Assembly: GCF_004785685.1 (NCBI RefSeq)
Contig: NZ_SRPF01000001.1
Coordinates: forward strand, 186,001 to 250,000
DNA: 64,000 nt
Source: Marinobacter confluentis
GTDB lineage: Bacteria; Pseudomonadota; Gammaproteobacteria; Pseudomonadales; Oleiphilaceae
Direction: 5' to 3'
The notes beneath the pieces were generated by a model. It made no database searches. It had not been told where the DNA came from and worked only from the letters and a program-made list of their open reading frames with translations. Shown here in pieces: positions 17,371-27,267 of this stretch. Both the position numbers and the translations under genes were made by a program. Every line of letters starts with the position of its first letter. Position 1 is the stretch's first letter.

Positions 17371-18006
17371 TCACTTTAACTTTTTAAGCTCACCGTAGTC
17401 ACCGCCGGTGCGAAGTACCAGCGTGATGTCGCCGTCATTTCGGTTGCGGAAAAACCAGCCATGGTTACCCGTGAAAGCGGCCTCAAGCTCGCCTTTATCC
17501 TCAGGGACACCGCGGCCTTTTTCGTAAGAGATGGATTGGCCGCCGCCATCACCATGGGTATCGTAATTGATCGGGCCGCCTTCCGACACCCAGGAGAAGC
17601 GAGCCACGGCACCTTCCTCCATGGTGAGTTTGAACTCGGTGCCTTCGCCCGGTGTCAGGACCACCCGCACTTCATCTTGCCACTGGGGTTCCACAGGCAC
17701 CGGTTCTGATGCCGGTTGCTCTTCAACCGTAGTGGTTTCCGGCTCGGGCTGGTCGACGGAAGATTGCACGGCGACCATCCCGGCGGTTTCATCTGCGGCC
17801 GCCTCCTCAGCCAGTTGCGCCTTGATTTCCCCCATTTCGGTCAAGCCTAGCAGGCGGCCGGCACCGGTCGGGTCCAGGGCATATTCTGCGGGCATGACCA
17901 CGGTAACCAGCAGAACAAGCGCCACGATGATAGCCAGGATGGTGGATCGAATCAGCTTGGCGGTGCTGGGTAATTCTTCACGGCTCGGCATATCAGTGTT
18001 GTACAT
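17371..18006 (-). CDS. Transmembrane-anchored periplasmic protein of unknown function
   Basis: Protein of 211 residues with one N-terminal membrane segment (about 21-44), a Glu/Pro/Thr/Val-rich linker (about 75-110) and a C-terminal domain of about 100 residues rich in Gly, His, Trp and aromatic positions (DTHGDGGG, NHGWFFRNRND). This looks like an anchored extracytoplasmic domain and could bind metal or carbohydrate; I cannot assign it. GGAG is 7 nt before the ATG. It lies 15 nt after the HupE/UreJ-like gene and 6 nt before a small membrane protein gene, so it probably acts with the former. Confidence 0.7.
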   Translation of the reverse strand: MYNTDMPSREELPSTAKLIRSTILAIIVALVLLVTVVMPAEYALDPTGAGRLLGLTEMGEIKAQLAEEAAADETAGMVAVQSSVDQPEPETTTVEEQPASEPVPVEPQWQDEVRVVLTPGEGTEFKLTMEEGAVARFSWVSEGGPINYDTHGDGGGQSISYEKGRGVPEDKGELEAAFTGNHGWFFRNRNDGDITLVLRTGGDYGELKKLK

Positions 18007-18021
18007 GATGTATCTCCAGAA

Positions 18022-18717
18022 TCAGGCGACGAAATAACCGGTGAGCTGGTAACCAAATAGTAGAAAGCCCGCACTCATCATGACCACATTGGCGGTGTAG
18101 GCGTGGCGGAAAAAGCCGTCGGTTTTACGCCAGAAACTGATCACGATCAGAATCATGGCCAGGGCGATGAGCTGTCCGATTTCCACACCTACGTTGAAGG
18201 CAAGAAGGTTGGGGATCAGTCCATCCGGTGAGAAGTCGTATTCAATAATCTTGCTGGAAAGGCCAAAGCCGTGAAACAACCCGAAAATCAGCGTGGCGGC
18301 TTTGGTGTTGGGCTGGAAGCCAAACCATCTTTGATAGGCACCGATGTTGTCCAGGGCTTTGTAAACGATCGACAGGCCGATGATCGCATCGATGATGTAG
18401 CTGTTGATGCCAATGTTGAAGTAGACCCCCAGCAACATTGTGGTGGAGTGCCCCAACGCAAAAAGGCTCACATAGATGGCAATGTGCTTCATCTTGTAGA
18501 GGAAGAAAATCACACCCAGCAGGAACAGTAGGTGGTCATAGCCGGTGACCATGTGTTTGGCCCCGAGGTAGATGAACGCAATCAGGTTTATACCGGTAAT
18601 TTCCTGGATATATCCCTTATCGCCCTGGGCGACAGCGTGGGCGAGGGCGTCGGTACTCAGGCCTATCAGGCTCATCGTCAGAAAGATCAGGATCAGACGG
18701 CCGCCTATGCTTGTCAT
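18022..18717 (-). CDS. HupE/UreJ-family membrane protein
   Basis: Polytopic membrane protein, 231 residues, with an N-terminal signal-like segment and about six further helices. The family signature is KHMVTGYDHLLFLLGVIFFL near residue 54, with HSTTM near 89 and FGLFHGFGLSS near 145; the His and Asp residues inside membrane segments suggest a metal path. HupE and UreJ proteins are nickel permeases, but this longer subfamily has no hydrogenase or urease partner here. It heads a three-gene unit with an anchored protein and a two-helix protein. The transported species is unknown. Confidence 0.75.
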   Translation of the reverse strand: MTSIGGRLILIFLTMSLIGLSTDALAHAVAQGDKGYIQEITGINLIAFIYLGAKHMVTGYDHLLFLLGVIFFLYKMKHIAIYVSLFALGHSTTMLLGVYFNIGINSYIIDAIIGLSIVYKALDNIGAYQRWFGFQPNTKAATLIFGLFHGFGLSSKIIEYDFSPDGLIPNLLAFNVGVEIGQLIALAMILIVISFWRKTDGFFRHAYTANVVMMSAGFLLFGYQLTGYFVA

Positions 18718-18840
18718 GATTGTCTCTAAAGCCTCAGTTGATGGTCTTGCAGGTCGGTCTCGTTGCCAGTGTGAACGGCGCAGAAAGATAGCATTGAGTC
18801 ACTTCAACAGGAATTAAGGATCTTCAATTTTCCGCTGGTA

Positions 18841-20019
18841 TCAGGCGTCATTACCTGCGGCCACACCGGAAGCCCAGGCCCACTGAAAGTTGTGGCCGCC
18901 CAGGTGGCCGGTCACATCCACCACTTCACCGATAAAATACAGGCTTGGTTTATCCAGCACGGCCATGGTTTTGGAGGATAGCTGCCGAGTATCTACACCT
19001 CCCAGGGTTACTTCCGCCGTTCGGTATCCCTCTGTGCCGGAAGGCTTGATCTGCCAGCGGCTCAGGGTCTCGCCCGCCGTGTCAAGATCACTGTTCTTGT
19101 ACGCCTGCAGCGGGCCCTGCCACTCGTTAATGTCATTGAAAGCCTGGGCAAAGCGCTTGGGCAAGTGCTGCATCAGATACTGGGCCAGGGTGGATTGGGG
19201 CTTCTGTTTGCGAAGCGCGTACAGGTCTTCGCGGGCATTGGTGTCCGGCAGCAGGTTCACCGACAGGGCATCACCGGGTGACCAGTAGCTGGATATCTGC
19301 AGCATGGAAGGTCCGCTGAGGCCGCGATGGGTCACCAGCATGGGTTCGCGAAAATGCGCATTCTGGCAGTGGACATCAACGGGACAACTGACCCCCGAGA
19401 TCGGTGCCAGTCGCTCCTTGAGTTGCGGCTGAAGGGTAAAAGGCACCAGCCCGGCCCGGGTGGGTAAAAGCCTCAGCCCGAACTGCCTGGCGATGTCATA
19501 GCCGAAACCGGACGCGCCCATGGTCGGAATTGACAGGCCGCCAGATGCCATGACCAGTGATTCGCAGGTGAGCTCCCCCGATGAGGTTTTCAGCCGGTAG
19601 CCGGTTTCAATCTCCGCGACCGAGTCGACGCTGGTTTTCATGCGGATCTCAGCACCGGCCCAGTCGCACTCGGTCAGCAGCAGGTTGAGGATGTCTTTGG
19701 CGCTGTCCCTGCAGAACAGCTGGCCTGCGGCTTTTTCTTCATGCTCGATTCCGTGTCGCTCGACCAGCTCCAGAAAATCCTGGGGCGTGTATCGCTTGAG
19801 CGCGGAAATGCAGTAGTGGGGGTTGTCCGACAGAAAGTTGGCCGGTGTGCTGTTCAGGTTGGTGAAATTGCAGCGGCCACCGCCGGACATCAGAATTTTC
19901 TTGCCCGGCTTGTTGGCGTGGTCCAGAACCAGCACACGGCGGCCGCGATAGCCGGCCGTGGCCGCGCACATCAGCCCGGCCGCGCCTGCGCCAATGATAA
20001 TGACGTCGAAATGGTTCAT
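18841..20019 (-). CDS. FAD-dependent oxidoreductase, YhiN/HI0933 family
   Basis: Flavoprotein of 392 residues. The N-terminal Rossmann motif is IIIGAGAAGLMCA (about residues 7-19), followed by the family block KPGKKILMSGGGRCNFTNL near 37-55 and a C-terminal FAD segment with DVTGHLGGHNFQWAWASG. These proteins are widely conserved NAD(P)/FAD oxidoreductases without a settled substrate in proteobacteria; gut Clostridium relatives act in bile-acid reduction. It overlaps the upstream PhzF-like gene by 4 nt, so the two are coupled. Confidence 0.88.
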   Translation of the reverse strand: MNHFDVIIIGAGAAGLMCAATAGYRGRRVLVLDHANKPGKKILMSGGGRCNFTNLNSTPANFLSDNPHYCISALKRYTPQDFLELVERHGIEHEEKAAGQLFCRDSAKDILNLLLTECDWAGAEIRMKTSVDSVAEIETGYRLKTSSGELTCESLVMASGGLSIPTMGASGFGYDIARQFGLRLLPTRAGLVPFTLQPQLKERLAPISGVSCPVDVHCQNAHFREPMLVTHRGLSGPSMLQISSYWSPGDALSVNLLPDTNAREDLYALRKQKPQSTLAQYLMQHLPKRFAQAFNDINEWQGPLQAYKNSDLDTAGETLSRWQIKPSGTEGYRTAEVTLGGVDTRQLSSKTMAVLDKPSLYFIGEVVDVTGHLGGHNFQWAWASGVAAGNDA

Positions 20020-20822
20020 GGCAGGATGACAGAGCCTTCCATGTACAGAACCGCCTGGCCCGCAATGGCGACCCGGTCGCCCTTCAGTTCGCAGCGTAGG
20101 ATGCCGCCGCGCCTGGAAACCTGGCGGGCATCAAGCCGGGTTTTGCCCAGTTTCTCGGCCCAGTAGGGCACCAGCACGCTGTGGATGGACCCGGTCACCG
20201 GGTCTTCATCAATACCGGCGCCAGGTGCGAAATAGCGGCTGACGAAATCGCAGTCCTGGCCCTGTGCGGTGATTATCAGGCCCTGATTGCCAAGCGTTTT
20301 CAGGGTTCGTATATCCGGCTCCGCGGCTTTAATCGCCGCCTCGTCCGCCATCACGATCATGTAATTGGTGTCGTTCGGCACGAAAAAGGATGATTCAGGC
20401 GCGCCATCAATGGCATTCAGGATGGCTGGCGGGGTTGGCCGCGCTTCGAAAGGCAGGTTGGGGAAGTCCATGATCAGCCAGCCATCGTCGCCCTTGCGGA
20501 CGCCCAGCAGGCCGCTTTTTGATTGAAAGCGAACCGAGTCCTTCGGCCACTCCAACAGGTTGAAAATCACCCAGGCGGTGGCCAGTGTGGCGTGGCCGCA
20601 AAGCGGGACTTCAATGTCTGGGGTAAACCAGCGGATGTTGAAATCGGCGTCTTCGCTGTCTGGTAACGGGGTGAAAAAGGCGGTTTCTGACAGGTTGTTT
20701 TCAGCCGCCAGGGCCAGCAGTGTCTGGTCCGACAGTGGCTCTTTCAGTGGCATGACCGCTGCCGGGTTTCCGCCGAAGAGTTGGTCGGTAAAGGCATCCA
20801 GCTGGTAGATGGGGTAACGCAT
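20016..20822 (-). CDS. PhzF-family isomerase/epimerase-like protein
   Basis: Two-domain diaminopimelate-epimerase fold protein, 268 residues, of the PhzF family. Visible landmarks are YQLDAFTDQLFGGNPAAV at the start, the catalytic glutamate in NLSETAFF (E46) and RWFTPDIEVPLCGHATLATA, then the second phosphate or glycine-rich loop in GIDEDPVTGSIHSVL. No phenazine genes lie nearby, so it is not a phenazine enzyme by context. It is the first gene of a unit with the YhiN-like flavoprotein (4-nt overlap). The substrate is unknown. Confidence 0.88.
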   Translation of the reverse strand: MRYPIYQLDAFTDQLFGGNPAAVMPLKEPLSDQTLLALAAENNLSETAFFTPLPDSEDADFNIRWFTPDIEVPLCGHATLATAWVIFNLLEWPKDSVRFQSKSGLLGVRKGDDGWLIMDFPNLPFEARPTPPAILNAIDGAPESSFFVPNDTNYMIVMADEAAIKAAEPDIRTLKTLGNQGLIITAQGQDCDFVSRYFAPGAGIDEDPVTGSIHSVLVPYWAEKLGKTRLDARQVSRRGGILRCELKGDRVAIAGQAVLYMEGSVILP

Positions 20823-20989
20823 GTGGCCGTCTCGCTGATGGGTGGCAAACGCCTATTCTGAACAAAGATGTCATTCAGTGACAAACTTTCGAGGGTAACG
20901 GATAGGATGCTTCCATTTTTACAGAAAACAGGCGTAAGCTGGCAGCAGCTGTAACAGGGCTCCATAACCATAAAAAACAGGAGGCTGCC

Positions 20990-21685
20990 ATGACCATCAG
21001 CTCAACCCCTGCGGGCGTGTCGGTTGCACCGCGCCACATGCATTTCAATGTTGATCAGGACCTTGAGACCCTCTGGCATGGTGGCGACGTGTTCCGTACC
21101 GCCTTTTTCAATGCCTTGTCGTTACAGTTTCCGGACGGCGAACAGCAGTTCATTAACGCTGTCAGGCTGTACCGTGACAGGGTGGACGATTCCAAACTCA
21201 GCAATGAGATTCGAGGCTTCATCGGGCAGGAAGCCTTGCACAGTCGTGAGCACAAGCATTACACCGCCGTCCTGGCCAACTCCATCCTCAAACACCCGGA
21301 CTGGATGAACGGAGCGACACCGGAAATGGCACGGCTGTGGCGCTGGCATGCCATTGAGGAAACCGAACACAAGTCCGTTGCGTTTGATGTCTACCAGCAC
21401 TGTGTTGGCGATGACAAGCTGCGCCGCCTGGTTTTTCTGTTCGTCACCTGGAACTTCTTCAAGTACACCTTTCTCAATACCTGCACGCTGCTCAAGGCGG
21501 ACGGCAAGCTCTGGAGCCTGTCTACCTGGTCCAGCGGCATGAACTTCCTCTGGGGCAAGCCCGGTGTGATTCGTAAATGCCTGCCGGATTTCCTCGCCTA
21601 TCTGAAAAAAGGCTTTCATCCCTGGCAACAGGACAACCGTGAGCTGATCGACAGGAACCTGAGTGAACTTGACCGCCTTTCCTGA
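20990..21685 (+). CDS. Metal-dependent hydrolase-like (PF10118) ferritin-fold protein
   Basis: Protein of 231 residues with carboxylate/His patterns of a helical di-metal protein: GQEALHSREHKHY near residue 78 and WHAIEETEHKSVAFD near 118. This matches the family annotated as predicted metal-dependent hydrolase (PF10118), whose biochemical role is little known. AGGAGG lies 7 nt before the ATG. The next gene on the same strand starts 104 nt later. The family is supported by motif recall; the activity is open. Confidence 0.7.
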   Translation: MTISSTPAGVSVAPRHMHFNVDQDLETLWHGGDVFRTAFFNALSLQFPDGEQQFINAVRLYRDRVDDSKLSNEIRGFIGQEALHSREHKHYTAVLANSILKHPDWMNGATPEMARLWRWHAIEETEHKSVAFDVYQHCVGDDKLRRLVFLFVTWNFFKYTFLNTCTLLKADGKLWSLSTWSSGMNFLWGKPGVIRKCLPDFLAYLKKGFHPWQQDNRELIDRNLSELDRLS

Positions 21686-21789
21686 AATTCCCGCTCCCAC
21701 GGCAAAGGTTTTTGGTCGCCCCGGGTGTTAGCCTTGTCTGCAATTCTTCGGGGTTTAGCAGCCCAGCGAACCATACCTGGACAAAGATT

Positions 21790-22815
21790 ATGACCAAGGC
21801 CAGCACCGATCTTGCGGATGCGCTGCTCGAGCAGCATGTAAAGCACGAACTGTCTTCACTGAAGGGCGCAAAGTTACACCGTTTCCTGGAGCAGGAAGTG
21901 GATGAGCTTTTTGACTATGCAGGCCGGTTAACCCTTGGTCGCCTGATGTCAGCCGAGCAGGTAATGGGCGTGGTCCGGCGGGTTGTGATCAATATGGAAC
22001 TGGACCCCGGCATTCCCGAAATTGCGGCCGAAATGTCAACGGAAGTGCTCAACGCCCCCATCCAGAAAACCACCAGACTGAACCAGATCATCACCCGGGA
22101 GCAGGCCACCGGTTTTCTGGAACAGGCCCTTGAACTGAAGCAGCAGCGGAAGCGGGTGATCAGCGAAATCATGACTCACCCGGTCTATCAGGAGCTGGTT
22201 TCAAACCTGGTTTATCAGGGCGTGGTGAACTACCTCTATGAAGACAACATGATCACCAAGAGCGTGCCCGGCGTCGGCTCCATGATGAAGTTCGGCAAGC
22301 GCATGGCCAACAAGGCCGTGCCAGGCCTGGATGAATCATTCGAGCGGCGATTCAAGGCCTGGCTGTCAGACAGCCTGCCCGGGTTGATTGCCCGCAGCGA
22401 ACAGTTCCTGCATAAATCACTCAGTGACGACGAGCTTCGCGACAGCGTGATGGCGGTCTGGGTCTCCCTGGAAGATCACACCATTGCCGAGCTTCAGGAC
22501 GGCCTGGGCGATATCCAGTTGCAGGAGTTTGTGGTGCTGGGGTACGAATTCTGGCTGCAGTTCCGCCAGACACCCTATTTCGATGGCTGTGTTGAAGCGG
22601 TGGTGACCCATCTGTTCGAGCTTTATGGCGACCGCCCGGTTCTGGACCTGCTCAATGACGTTGGTGTTAACCGGAAACTGGTGATGTCCGAATTAGACGC
22701 CCTGGTGCTGCCGGTGGTGGACGTGTTGCGTGAGGAGGGTTACCTTGAGGCCCTGATCCGTCGACGCCTGACGCCGTTCTACAAGTCAGCGGCGGCCAGG
22801 AAACTCCTGTCCTAG
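21790..22815 (+). CDS. Conserved protein of unknown function
   Basis: Predicted soluble protein of 341 residues, mostly alpha-helical by composition, without membrane segments, signal peptide or a motif I recognise. A central basic stretch with Gly/Met (PGVGSMMKFGKRMANKAVPGL near residue 160-180) may touch membrane or lipid. The ATG at 21790 (MTKASTDL) is used; an upstream in-frame start at 21712 would add a stretch of poor coding character. A RhtB-type exporter gene follows 15 nt later. The pairing with the ferritin-fold protein upstream may reflect lipid metabolism, but this is a guess. Confidence 0.65.
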   Translation: MTKASTDLADALLEQHVKHELSSLKGAKLHRFLEQEVDELFDYAGRLTLGRLMSAEQVMGVVRRVVINMELDPGIPEIAAEMSTEVLNAPIQKTTRLNQIITREQATGFLEQALELKQQRKRVISEIMTHPVYQELVSNLVYQGVVNYLYEDNMITKSVPGVGSMMKFGKRMANKAVPGLDESFERRFKAWLSDSLPGLIARSEQFLHKSLSDDELRDSVMAVWVSLEDHTIAELQDGLGDIQLQEFVVLGYEFWLQFRQTPYFDGCVEAVVTHLFELYGDRPVLDLLNDVGVNRKLVMSELDALVLPVVDVLREEGYLEALIRRRLTPFYKSAAARKLLS

Positions 22816-22830
22816 GGTGCTTTCGCCATC

Positions 22831-23478
22831 ATGTGGATATCTGCCGAACTGCTCTGGACATACCTTGCGGCGATTACCCTGTTAACGCTGACCCCGGGGG
22901 TGGATACCCTGCTGGTGATGCGCAATACCGGGCGCGGTGGTTTTGGTGATGGCGCGGTGACCAGCCTTGGCATCTGCTGCGGGCTGTTTATTCACGCCAC
23001 GCTGTCGGCTCTGGGCATTTCGATCCTGCTGGTGGAAACCGCCTGGGCCTTCACGGCACTTAAATGGGCGGGCGCCTGCTATCTGATCTGGCTGGGGATC
23101 ATGTCGCTGCGGCAGGCTCTGGCCCGGCAGGGCTCCGGCACCGCTCCCGATCAGCCAGCTTTCAAGGCGGACAAGCCTGCGGTGCTTAGGCTGGTGTCCT
23201 TCCGGGAGGGCGTGCTTTCAAATCTCCTGAATCCCAAAACCGCGCTTTTTTACATGGCTTTGCTGCCGCAGTTTATCGACCCGGCCGGGCCTGCTTTCGC
23301 GCAATCGCTGTTTCTGGCGGGGCTTCACTTCGGGCTGGCGATGGCCTGGCAATGCGCCGTGGCGGCCATGGTAATCAGATCAAAGAAACTCAGGATGGGG
23401 CAGGGCGTGAAGCGCGCCCTCAGTGGCCTGACGGGCGGCTTCTTTGTGGCTATTGGCGTCAAACTGGGGCTTGAGTAA
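22831..23478 (+). CDS. RhtB/LysE-family amino acid exporter
   Basis: Inner-membrane exporter of 215 residues with about six helices. It has TLTPGVDTLLVMRNTGRGG near residue 19-37, the RhtB-type version of the LysE motif, then WAGACYLIWLGIMSLRQAL and LSNLLNPKTALFYMALLPQFID near 130. RhtB members export homoserine, threonine or leucine. It ends 6 nt before the convergent ferredoxin gene. Specificity is not evident. Confidence 0.88.
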   Translation: MWISAELLWTYLAAITLLTLTPGVDTLLVMRNTGRGGFGDGAVTSLGICCGLFIHATLSALGISILLVETAWAFTALKWAGACYLIWLGIMSLRQALARQGSGTAPDQPAFKADKPAVLRLVSFREGVLSNLLNPKTALFYMALLPQFIDPAGPAFAQSLFLAGLHFGLAMAWQCAVAAMVIRSKKLRMGQGVKRALSGLTGGFFVAIGVKLGLE

Positions 23479-23484
23479 GCCCGG

Positions 23485-23808
23485 TTACTTCTCCAGGTAC
23501 TGCAGCTTGTTGGGCTTGCCGTCCCACTCTTCCGCATCCGGCAGCGGGTCTTTTTTCTCGGTGATGTTTTCCCACTTGGCGGCCAGCTCAGCGTTCAGTT
23601 CGGTGAAATGAACCTGGTCGGCGGGTAATTCATCTTCCGAGAATATGGCCTCGGCCGGGCATTCCGGCTCGCACAGGGCGCAGTCGATGCACTCGTCCGG
23701 GTCGATGACCAGGAAGTTCGGGCCTTCGTAGAAGCAGTCTACGGGGCAGACTTCCACGCAGTCGGTGTATTTGCACTTAATGCAGTTGTCAGTAACGACA
23801 AAGGTCAT
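23485..23808 (-). CDS. fdxA: 7Fe-8S ferredoxin FdxA
   Basis: Small electron carrier, 107 residues, with the cysteine pattern of Azotobacter-type 7Fe ferredoxins: a first cluster set [14 protein letters not shown] and a second [12 protein letters not shown], where one Cys spacing is altered to hold a 3Fe-4S cluster. The acidic C-terminal tail ([20 protein letters not shown]) is typical. The ATG at 23808 (MTFVVTDN) is preferred to an upstream in-frame start because GGGGA precedes it and the family starts there. It lies 107 nt downstream of mutS, the order seen in pseudomonads. Confidence 0.95.
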   Translation of the reverse strand: MTFVVTDNCIKCKYTDCVEVCPVDCFYEGPNFLVIDPDECIDCALCEPECPAEAIFSEDELPADQVHFTELNAELAAKWENITEKKDPLPDAEEWDGKPNKLQYLEK

Positions 23809-23915
23809 GGGCAGTCCCCTGGTCCAGTAGTCAGTCTCATCAATGTAATAATAATTGCGCGATATTGTAGGGAGCCCCCCGCAGGGGCGCAAGCGCTAGT
23901 GTCCCGTCAGAGCCG

Positions 23916-26534
23916 TTATCTTCCGGTCATAATATCCCGCAGTTCGTAAAGCCGGTTCAATGCCTCTCTTGGGGTAAGGCCGTCCAGGTCTATTTCAGCA
24001 AGGGCTTCTTCCACTTTGCTGGGCTCGGCGGCGGCAAACATGTCGCCCTGGAAAGCGGTATTTACCGTGGCTTTTGCCGGTGCAGACGGTTGTGGTACCG
24101 CACTTCTCATGGGCGCCACCGGCTCAGCATTGCCTTCCAGGTGGGCCAGCTGGGCCTTGGCATGGCGAATCACATCCTGGGGCACCCCGGCCAGTTTGGC
24201 CACCTGCAGGCCGTAGCTCTGGCTGGCGGGCCCATCGTGGACATTGTGCAGGAACACGATGGTGTCGTCGTGCTCGGTGGCGGTTAGGTGGACGTTAACC
24301 GCATGGGTCAGGTCGTCCGCCAGTTGGGTCAGCTCGAAGTAGTGGGTTGCAAACAGGGTGTAGCAGCGGATCTGCTTCGCCAGATGCTCGGCAGTAGCCC
24401 AGGCCAGGGACAGGCCATCAAAGGTGCTGGTGCCCCGTCCCACTTCGTCCATCAGTACCAGGCTGTGTTCGGTGGCGTTGTGGAGAATATTAGCGGTTTC
24501 GGTCATTTCCACCATAAAGGTGGATCGCCCGCCGGCAGTATCGTCCGATGACCCCATGCGGGTGAAAATCCGGTCCACAGGGCCGATCACCACCCGGTTT
24601 GCAGGCACGAAGCTGCCGGTATAAGCCAGCAGGGCAATCAGCGCGGCCTGGCGCATGTAGGTGGACTTACCGCCCATGTTCGGGCCGGTGATCACCAGCA
24701 TCCGGCGCTGATCGTCCATCAGCAGATCGTTGGGAACATAGGGATCGCTTAAAAGCTGCTCCACCACCGGGTGACGGCCCTGTTCAATATCAAAGCCGGG
24801 TGAATCGCTGAATTCCGGCGGGTTGAAGCGCAGGCTGGTGGCCCGCTCGGCGAAGTTGCTCAGTACATCCAATTCGGCCAGAGCCTGGGCAGCGTCCTGC
24901 AGGGGGGCCAGTTCCGCAGCCACGGTTTCAAGCACCTCGTCATACAGGCCTTTTTCCCGGGCCAGGGAACGGCTCTTGGCACTCAGCGCCTTGTCTTCGA
25001 ATTCCTTGAGTTCCGGGGTGATAAATCGCTCGGCGTTTTTCAGGGTCTGGCGGCGGATATAGTCCACTGGCGCCTGGTCCGACTGCGCGCGGCTGATTTC
25101 GATATAGTAGCCGTGAACACGGTTGTAGCCCACTTTCAGGGTGCTGATGCCGGTACGTTCCTTCTCGCGGGTTTCCACATCCAGCAGAAACTGCCCGGCG
25201 TTTTCGCTGATGTTGCGCAGGTCGTCCAGCTCTGCATCGAAGCCTTCGCGAATCACCCCGCCGTCGCGGATAACCACCGGCGGGTTATCAATAATGGCCC
25301 GTTCCAGCAGGTCCGCCAGTTCCGGGTATTCACCAATAATGGTGGCCAGCTTCACGATCAGGTGGGAGTTGACCGGTGTCAGCGCCTTCTGAAGGTCTGG
25401 CAGCACATGAAAGGCGTCCCGCAGTCGCGCCAGGTCCCGTGGCCTGGCCGAACGTAGCGCCACCCGTGCCAGTACCCGCTCGATATCGCCCACCGCTTTC
25501 AACAGGTCATGGACCGGCTCGTAGTGAAATTCGTCGAGTAACGCAGACACCGCTTGTTGACGCTGCTCCACAATGCTGACGTCTCTTAACGGCCGGTTCA
25601 GCCAGCGTCGAAGCTGGCGGCCGCCCATGGAAGTCGCCGTGCGGTCCATCACCCAGGCCAGGGTGTGCTGGGTGCCGCCCATCAGGTTGATGTCGATTTC
25701 CAGGTTGCGTCGGCTGGCGGCGTCCAGAATCACCGCCTCTTCCCGGCGCTCCCGGCTGAGTTTGCGAATGTGGGGCAGGGCGGTGCGCTGGGTTTCCTTG
25801 GCGTATTGCAGCAGACAACCGGCAGCGCAAACGGCGAGCTTCATATCCTCGCAGCCAAAACCGGTGAGGTCCCGCACCTGAAGTTGCTGGGTCAGCACCC
25901 GGTGGGCGGTATCGAATTCGAACAGCCAGGGGCCCTGGCGGCGAATGCCGGTATAGCCTTCAAGCACTTCCTGAAAGGGGAAATCTTCGCTGATAAGGAT
26001 TTCCGCCGGGCGAAGTCTTTGCAGCTCACCCTGCAGGCTTTCCAGGTCGTCCAGTTCCGCCACGGAAAAGCGACCGCTGGAAATGTCCAGTGACGAGAAG
26101 CCGAACTTTTCCTGGCGGTTGTAGATGGCCACCAGCAGGTTGTCCCGGCGGTCTTCCAGAAAGGCGTCGTCGCTCAGTGTGCCGGGTGTGACGATGCGCA
26201 CCACCTGGCGGTCAACCGGACCTTTGCTGGTGGCCGGGTCACCAATCTGTTCACAGATGGCGATGGATTGACCAGCCCGGACCAGACGTGCAATGTAACC
26301 TTCAGCAGAATGGTAAGGAATGCCGGCCATTGGGATCGGGCTGCCACCGGACTGGCCCCGGGCCGTCAGCGTAATGTCCATCAGCTCGGCGGCTTTGCGG
26401 GCGTCGTCGTAGAACAGCTCGTAAAAATCTCCCATGCGGTAGAACACCAGCTCGTTCGGGTGCTCGCCCTTGATCTTGAGGTACTGCCTCATCATGGGCG
26501 TATGCTGGGAGAGATCGGTCTGCGCTGCTGACAT
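23916..26534 (-). CDS. mutS: DNA mismatch repair ATPase MutS
   Basis: Mismatch-binding ATPase, 872 residues. The N-terminal mismatch-reading motif is [11 protein letters not shown] (about residues 31-41), where the Phe wedge and Glu contact the mispair. Connector, core and clamp domains follow, then the ATPase with Walker [10 protein letters not shown] (617-625), [12 protein letters not shown] and ATHYFELT. The ATG at 26534 (MSAAQTDL) is used; an in-frame extension upstream adds 20 unlikely residues. It is divergent from pncC across 81 bp and 107 nt upstream of fdxA. No mutL lies in the window. Confidence 0.97.
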   Translation of the reverse strand: MSAAQTDLSQHTPMMRQYLKIKGEHPNELVFYRMGDFYELFYDDARKAAELMDITLTARGQSGGSPIPMAGIPYHSAEGYIARLVRAGQSIAICEQIGDPATSKGPVDRQVVRIVTPGTLSDDAFLEDRRDNLLVAIYNRQEKFGFSSLDISSGRFSVAELDDLESLQGELQRLRPAEILISEDFPFQEVLEGYTGIRRQGPWLFEFDTAHRVLTQQLQVRDLTGFGCEDMKLAVCAAGCLLQYAKETQRTALPHIRKLSRERREEAVILDAASRRNLEIDINLMGGTQHTLAWVMDRTATSMGGRQLRRWLNRPLRDVSIVEQRQQAVSALLDEFHYEPVHDLLKAVGDIERVLARVALRSARPRDLARLRDAFHVLPDLQKALTPVNSHLIVKLATIIGEYPELADLLERAIIDNPPVVIRDGGVIREGFDAELDDLRNISENAGQFLLDVETREKERTGISTLKVGYNRVHGYYIEISRAQSDQAPVDYIRRQTLKNAERFITPELKEFEDKALSAKSRSLAREKGLYDEVLETVAAELAPLQDAAQALAELDVLSNFAERATSLRFNPPEFSDSPGFDIEQGRHPVVEQLLSDPYVPNDLLMDDQRRMLVITGPNMGGKSTYMRQAALIALLAYTGSFVPANRVVIGPVDRIFTRMGSSDDTAGGRSTFMVEMTETANILHNATEHSLVLMDEVGRGTSTFDGLSLAWATAEHLAKQIRCYTLFATHYFELTQLADDLTHAVNVHLTATEHDDTIVFLHNVHDGPASQSYGLQVAKLAGVPQDVIRHAKAQLAHLEGNAEPVAPMRSAVPQPSAPAKATVNTAFQGDMFAAAEPSKVEEALAEIDLDGLTPREALNRLYELRDIMTGR

Positions 26535-26615
26535 GAAGGGTTCCGGATCTATGGCATTTGTTAGAGGCACGGATTGTAAGAAAATACACGCCATGATGAA
26601 ACGAAGGGGGCCATT

Positions 26616-27128
26616 ATGCCACTAAACGATGTCGCAACAGATGATGCGTTATCGGAAGCCGGTGAACAGCTGGCCACTGTGCTGCTGAAACAGAGGCAGA
26701 CCATCGCAACGGCGGAAAGCTGCACCGGTGGCTGGGTTGCGAAAGTTCTGACGGATCGTGCCGGTTCCTCATCCTACGTGCTGGCCGGCCTTGTGACCTA
26801 CAGCAATGAGGCCAAGCAGGAGCTGCTGGGCGTTACCGATGCATCGCTCCAGGCCCATGGGGCCGTCAGCGAACCCGTGGTGCGGGAAATGGTCGCTGGC
26901 GCCCTGGCCGCGACCAGAGCCGGTGTGGCGGTGGCCGTCAGCGGTGTTGCCGGACCCGGCGGGGGTTCTGATGACAAGCCGGTGGGCACCGTCTGGTTTG
27001 CCTGGGGGCGTTCGCCAGCGGACACCGAAGCGGTGGTGCAGCATTTTAAAGGCGACCGGGATTCGGTCCGTCGGCAGGCGGTTCTGTTTGCGCTGCAGGG
27101 CGTGCGGGCCTATCTGGAAAACGGATAG
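26616..27128 (+). CDS. pncC: Nicotinamide-nucleotide amidase (CinA C-terminal domain)
   Basis: Deamidates nicotinamide mononucleotide to nicotinic acid mononucleotide in NAD salvage. The 170 residues form a stand-alone CinA C-terminal domain with [15 protein letters not shown] near residue 30, the [10 protein letters not shown] block and [21 protein letters not shown] near 110-130. AAGGGGG precedes the ATG by 6 nt. Being placed just upstream of recA, 139 nt away, is common in gammaproteobacteria. Confidence 0.95.
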   Translation: MPLNDVATDDALSEAGEQLATVLLKQRQTIATAESCTGGWVAKVLTDRAGSSSYVLAGLVTYSNEAKQELLGVTDASLQAHGAVSEPVVREMVAGALAATRAGVAVAVSGVAGPGGGSDDKPVGTVWFAWGRSPADTEAVVQHFKGDRDSVRRQAVLFALQGVRAYLENG

Positions 27129-27168
27129 AAAGAGGGGGTTGGTCTTACGATCCGCTTGTGTTTTAATA

Positions 27169-27184
27169 CTGTTCAAATATACAG
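27169..27184. promoter_or_regulatory. LexA (SOS) box upstream of recA
   Basis: CTGTTCAAATATACAG fits the CTG-N10-CAG consensus exactly, with the usual AT-rich centre. It lies 83 nt upstream of the recA ATG and overlaps the end of a possible -10 element (TTTAAT at 27162-27167, with TTGGTC 17 nt before it). LexA bound here would repress recA until DNA damage. Confidence 0.9.
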
Positions 27185-27267
27185 GAAACTGATTTTTCAC
27201 GTTTCCTGCTGACATACTCAGCCGCGAATGAAAACAGCGGCGATACCGGTGACAGAGGCGTGAAATA

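Noticed and set aside
23809..23915. RsmZ-like small RNA between mutS and fdxA
   Set aside because: Expected from pseudomonad order near fdxA, but no repeated GGA hairpins or terminator are visible.
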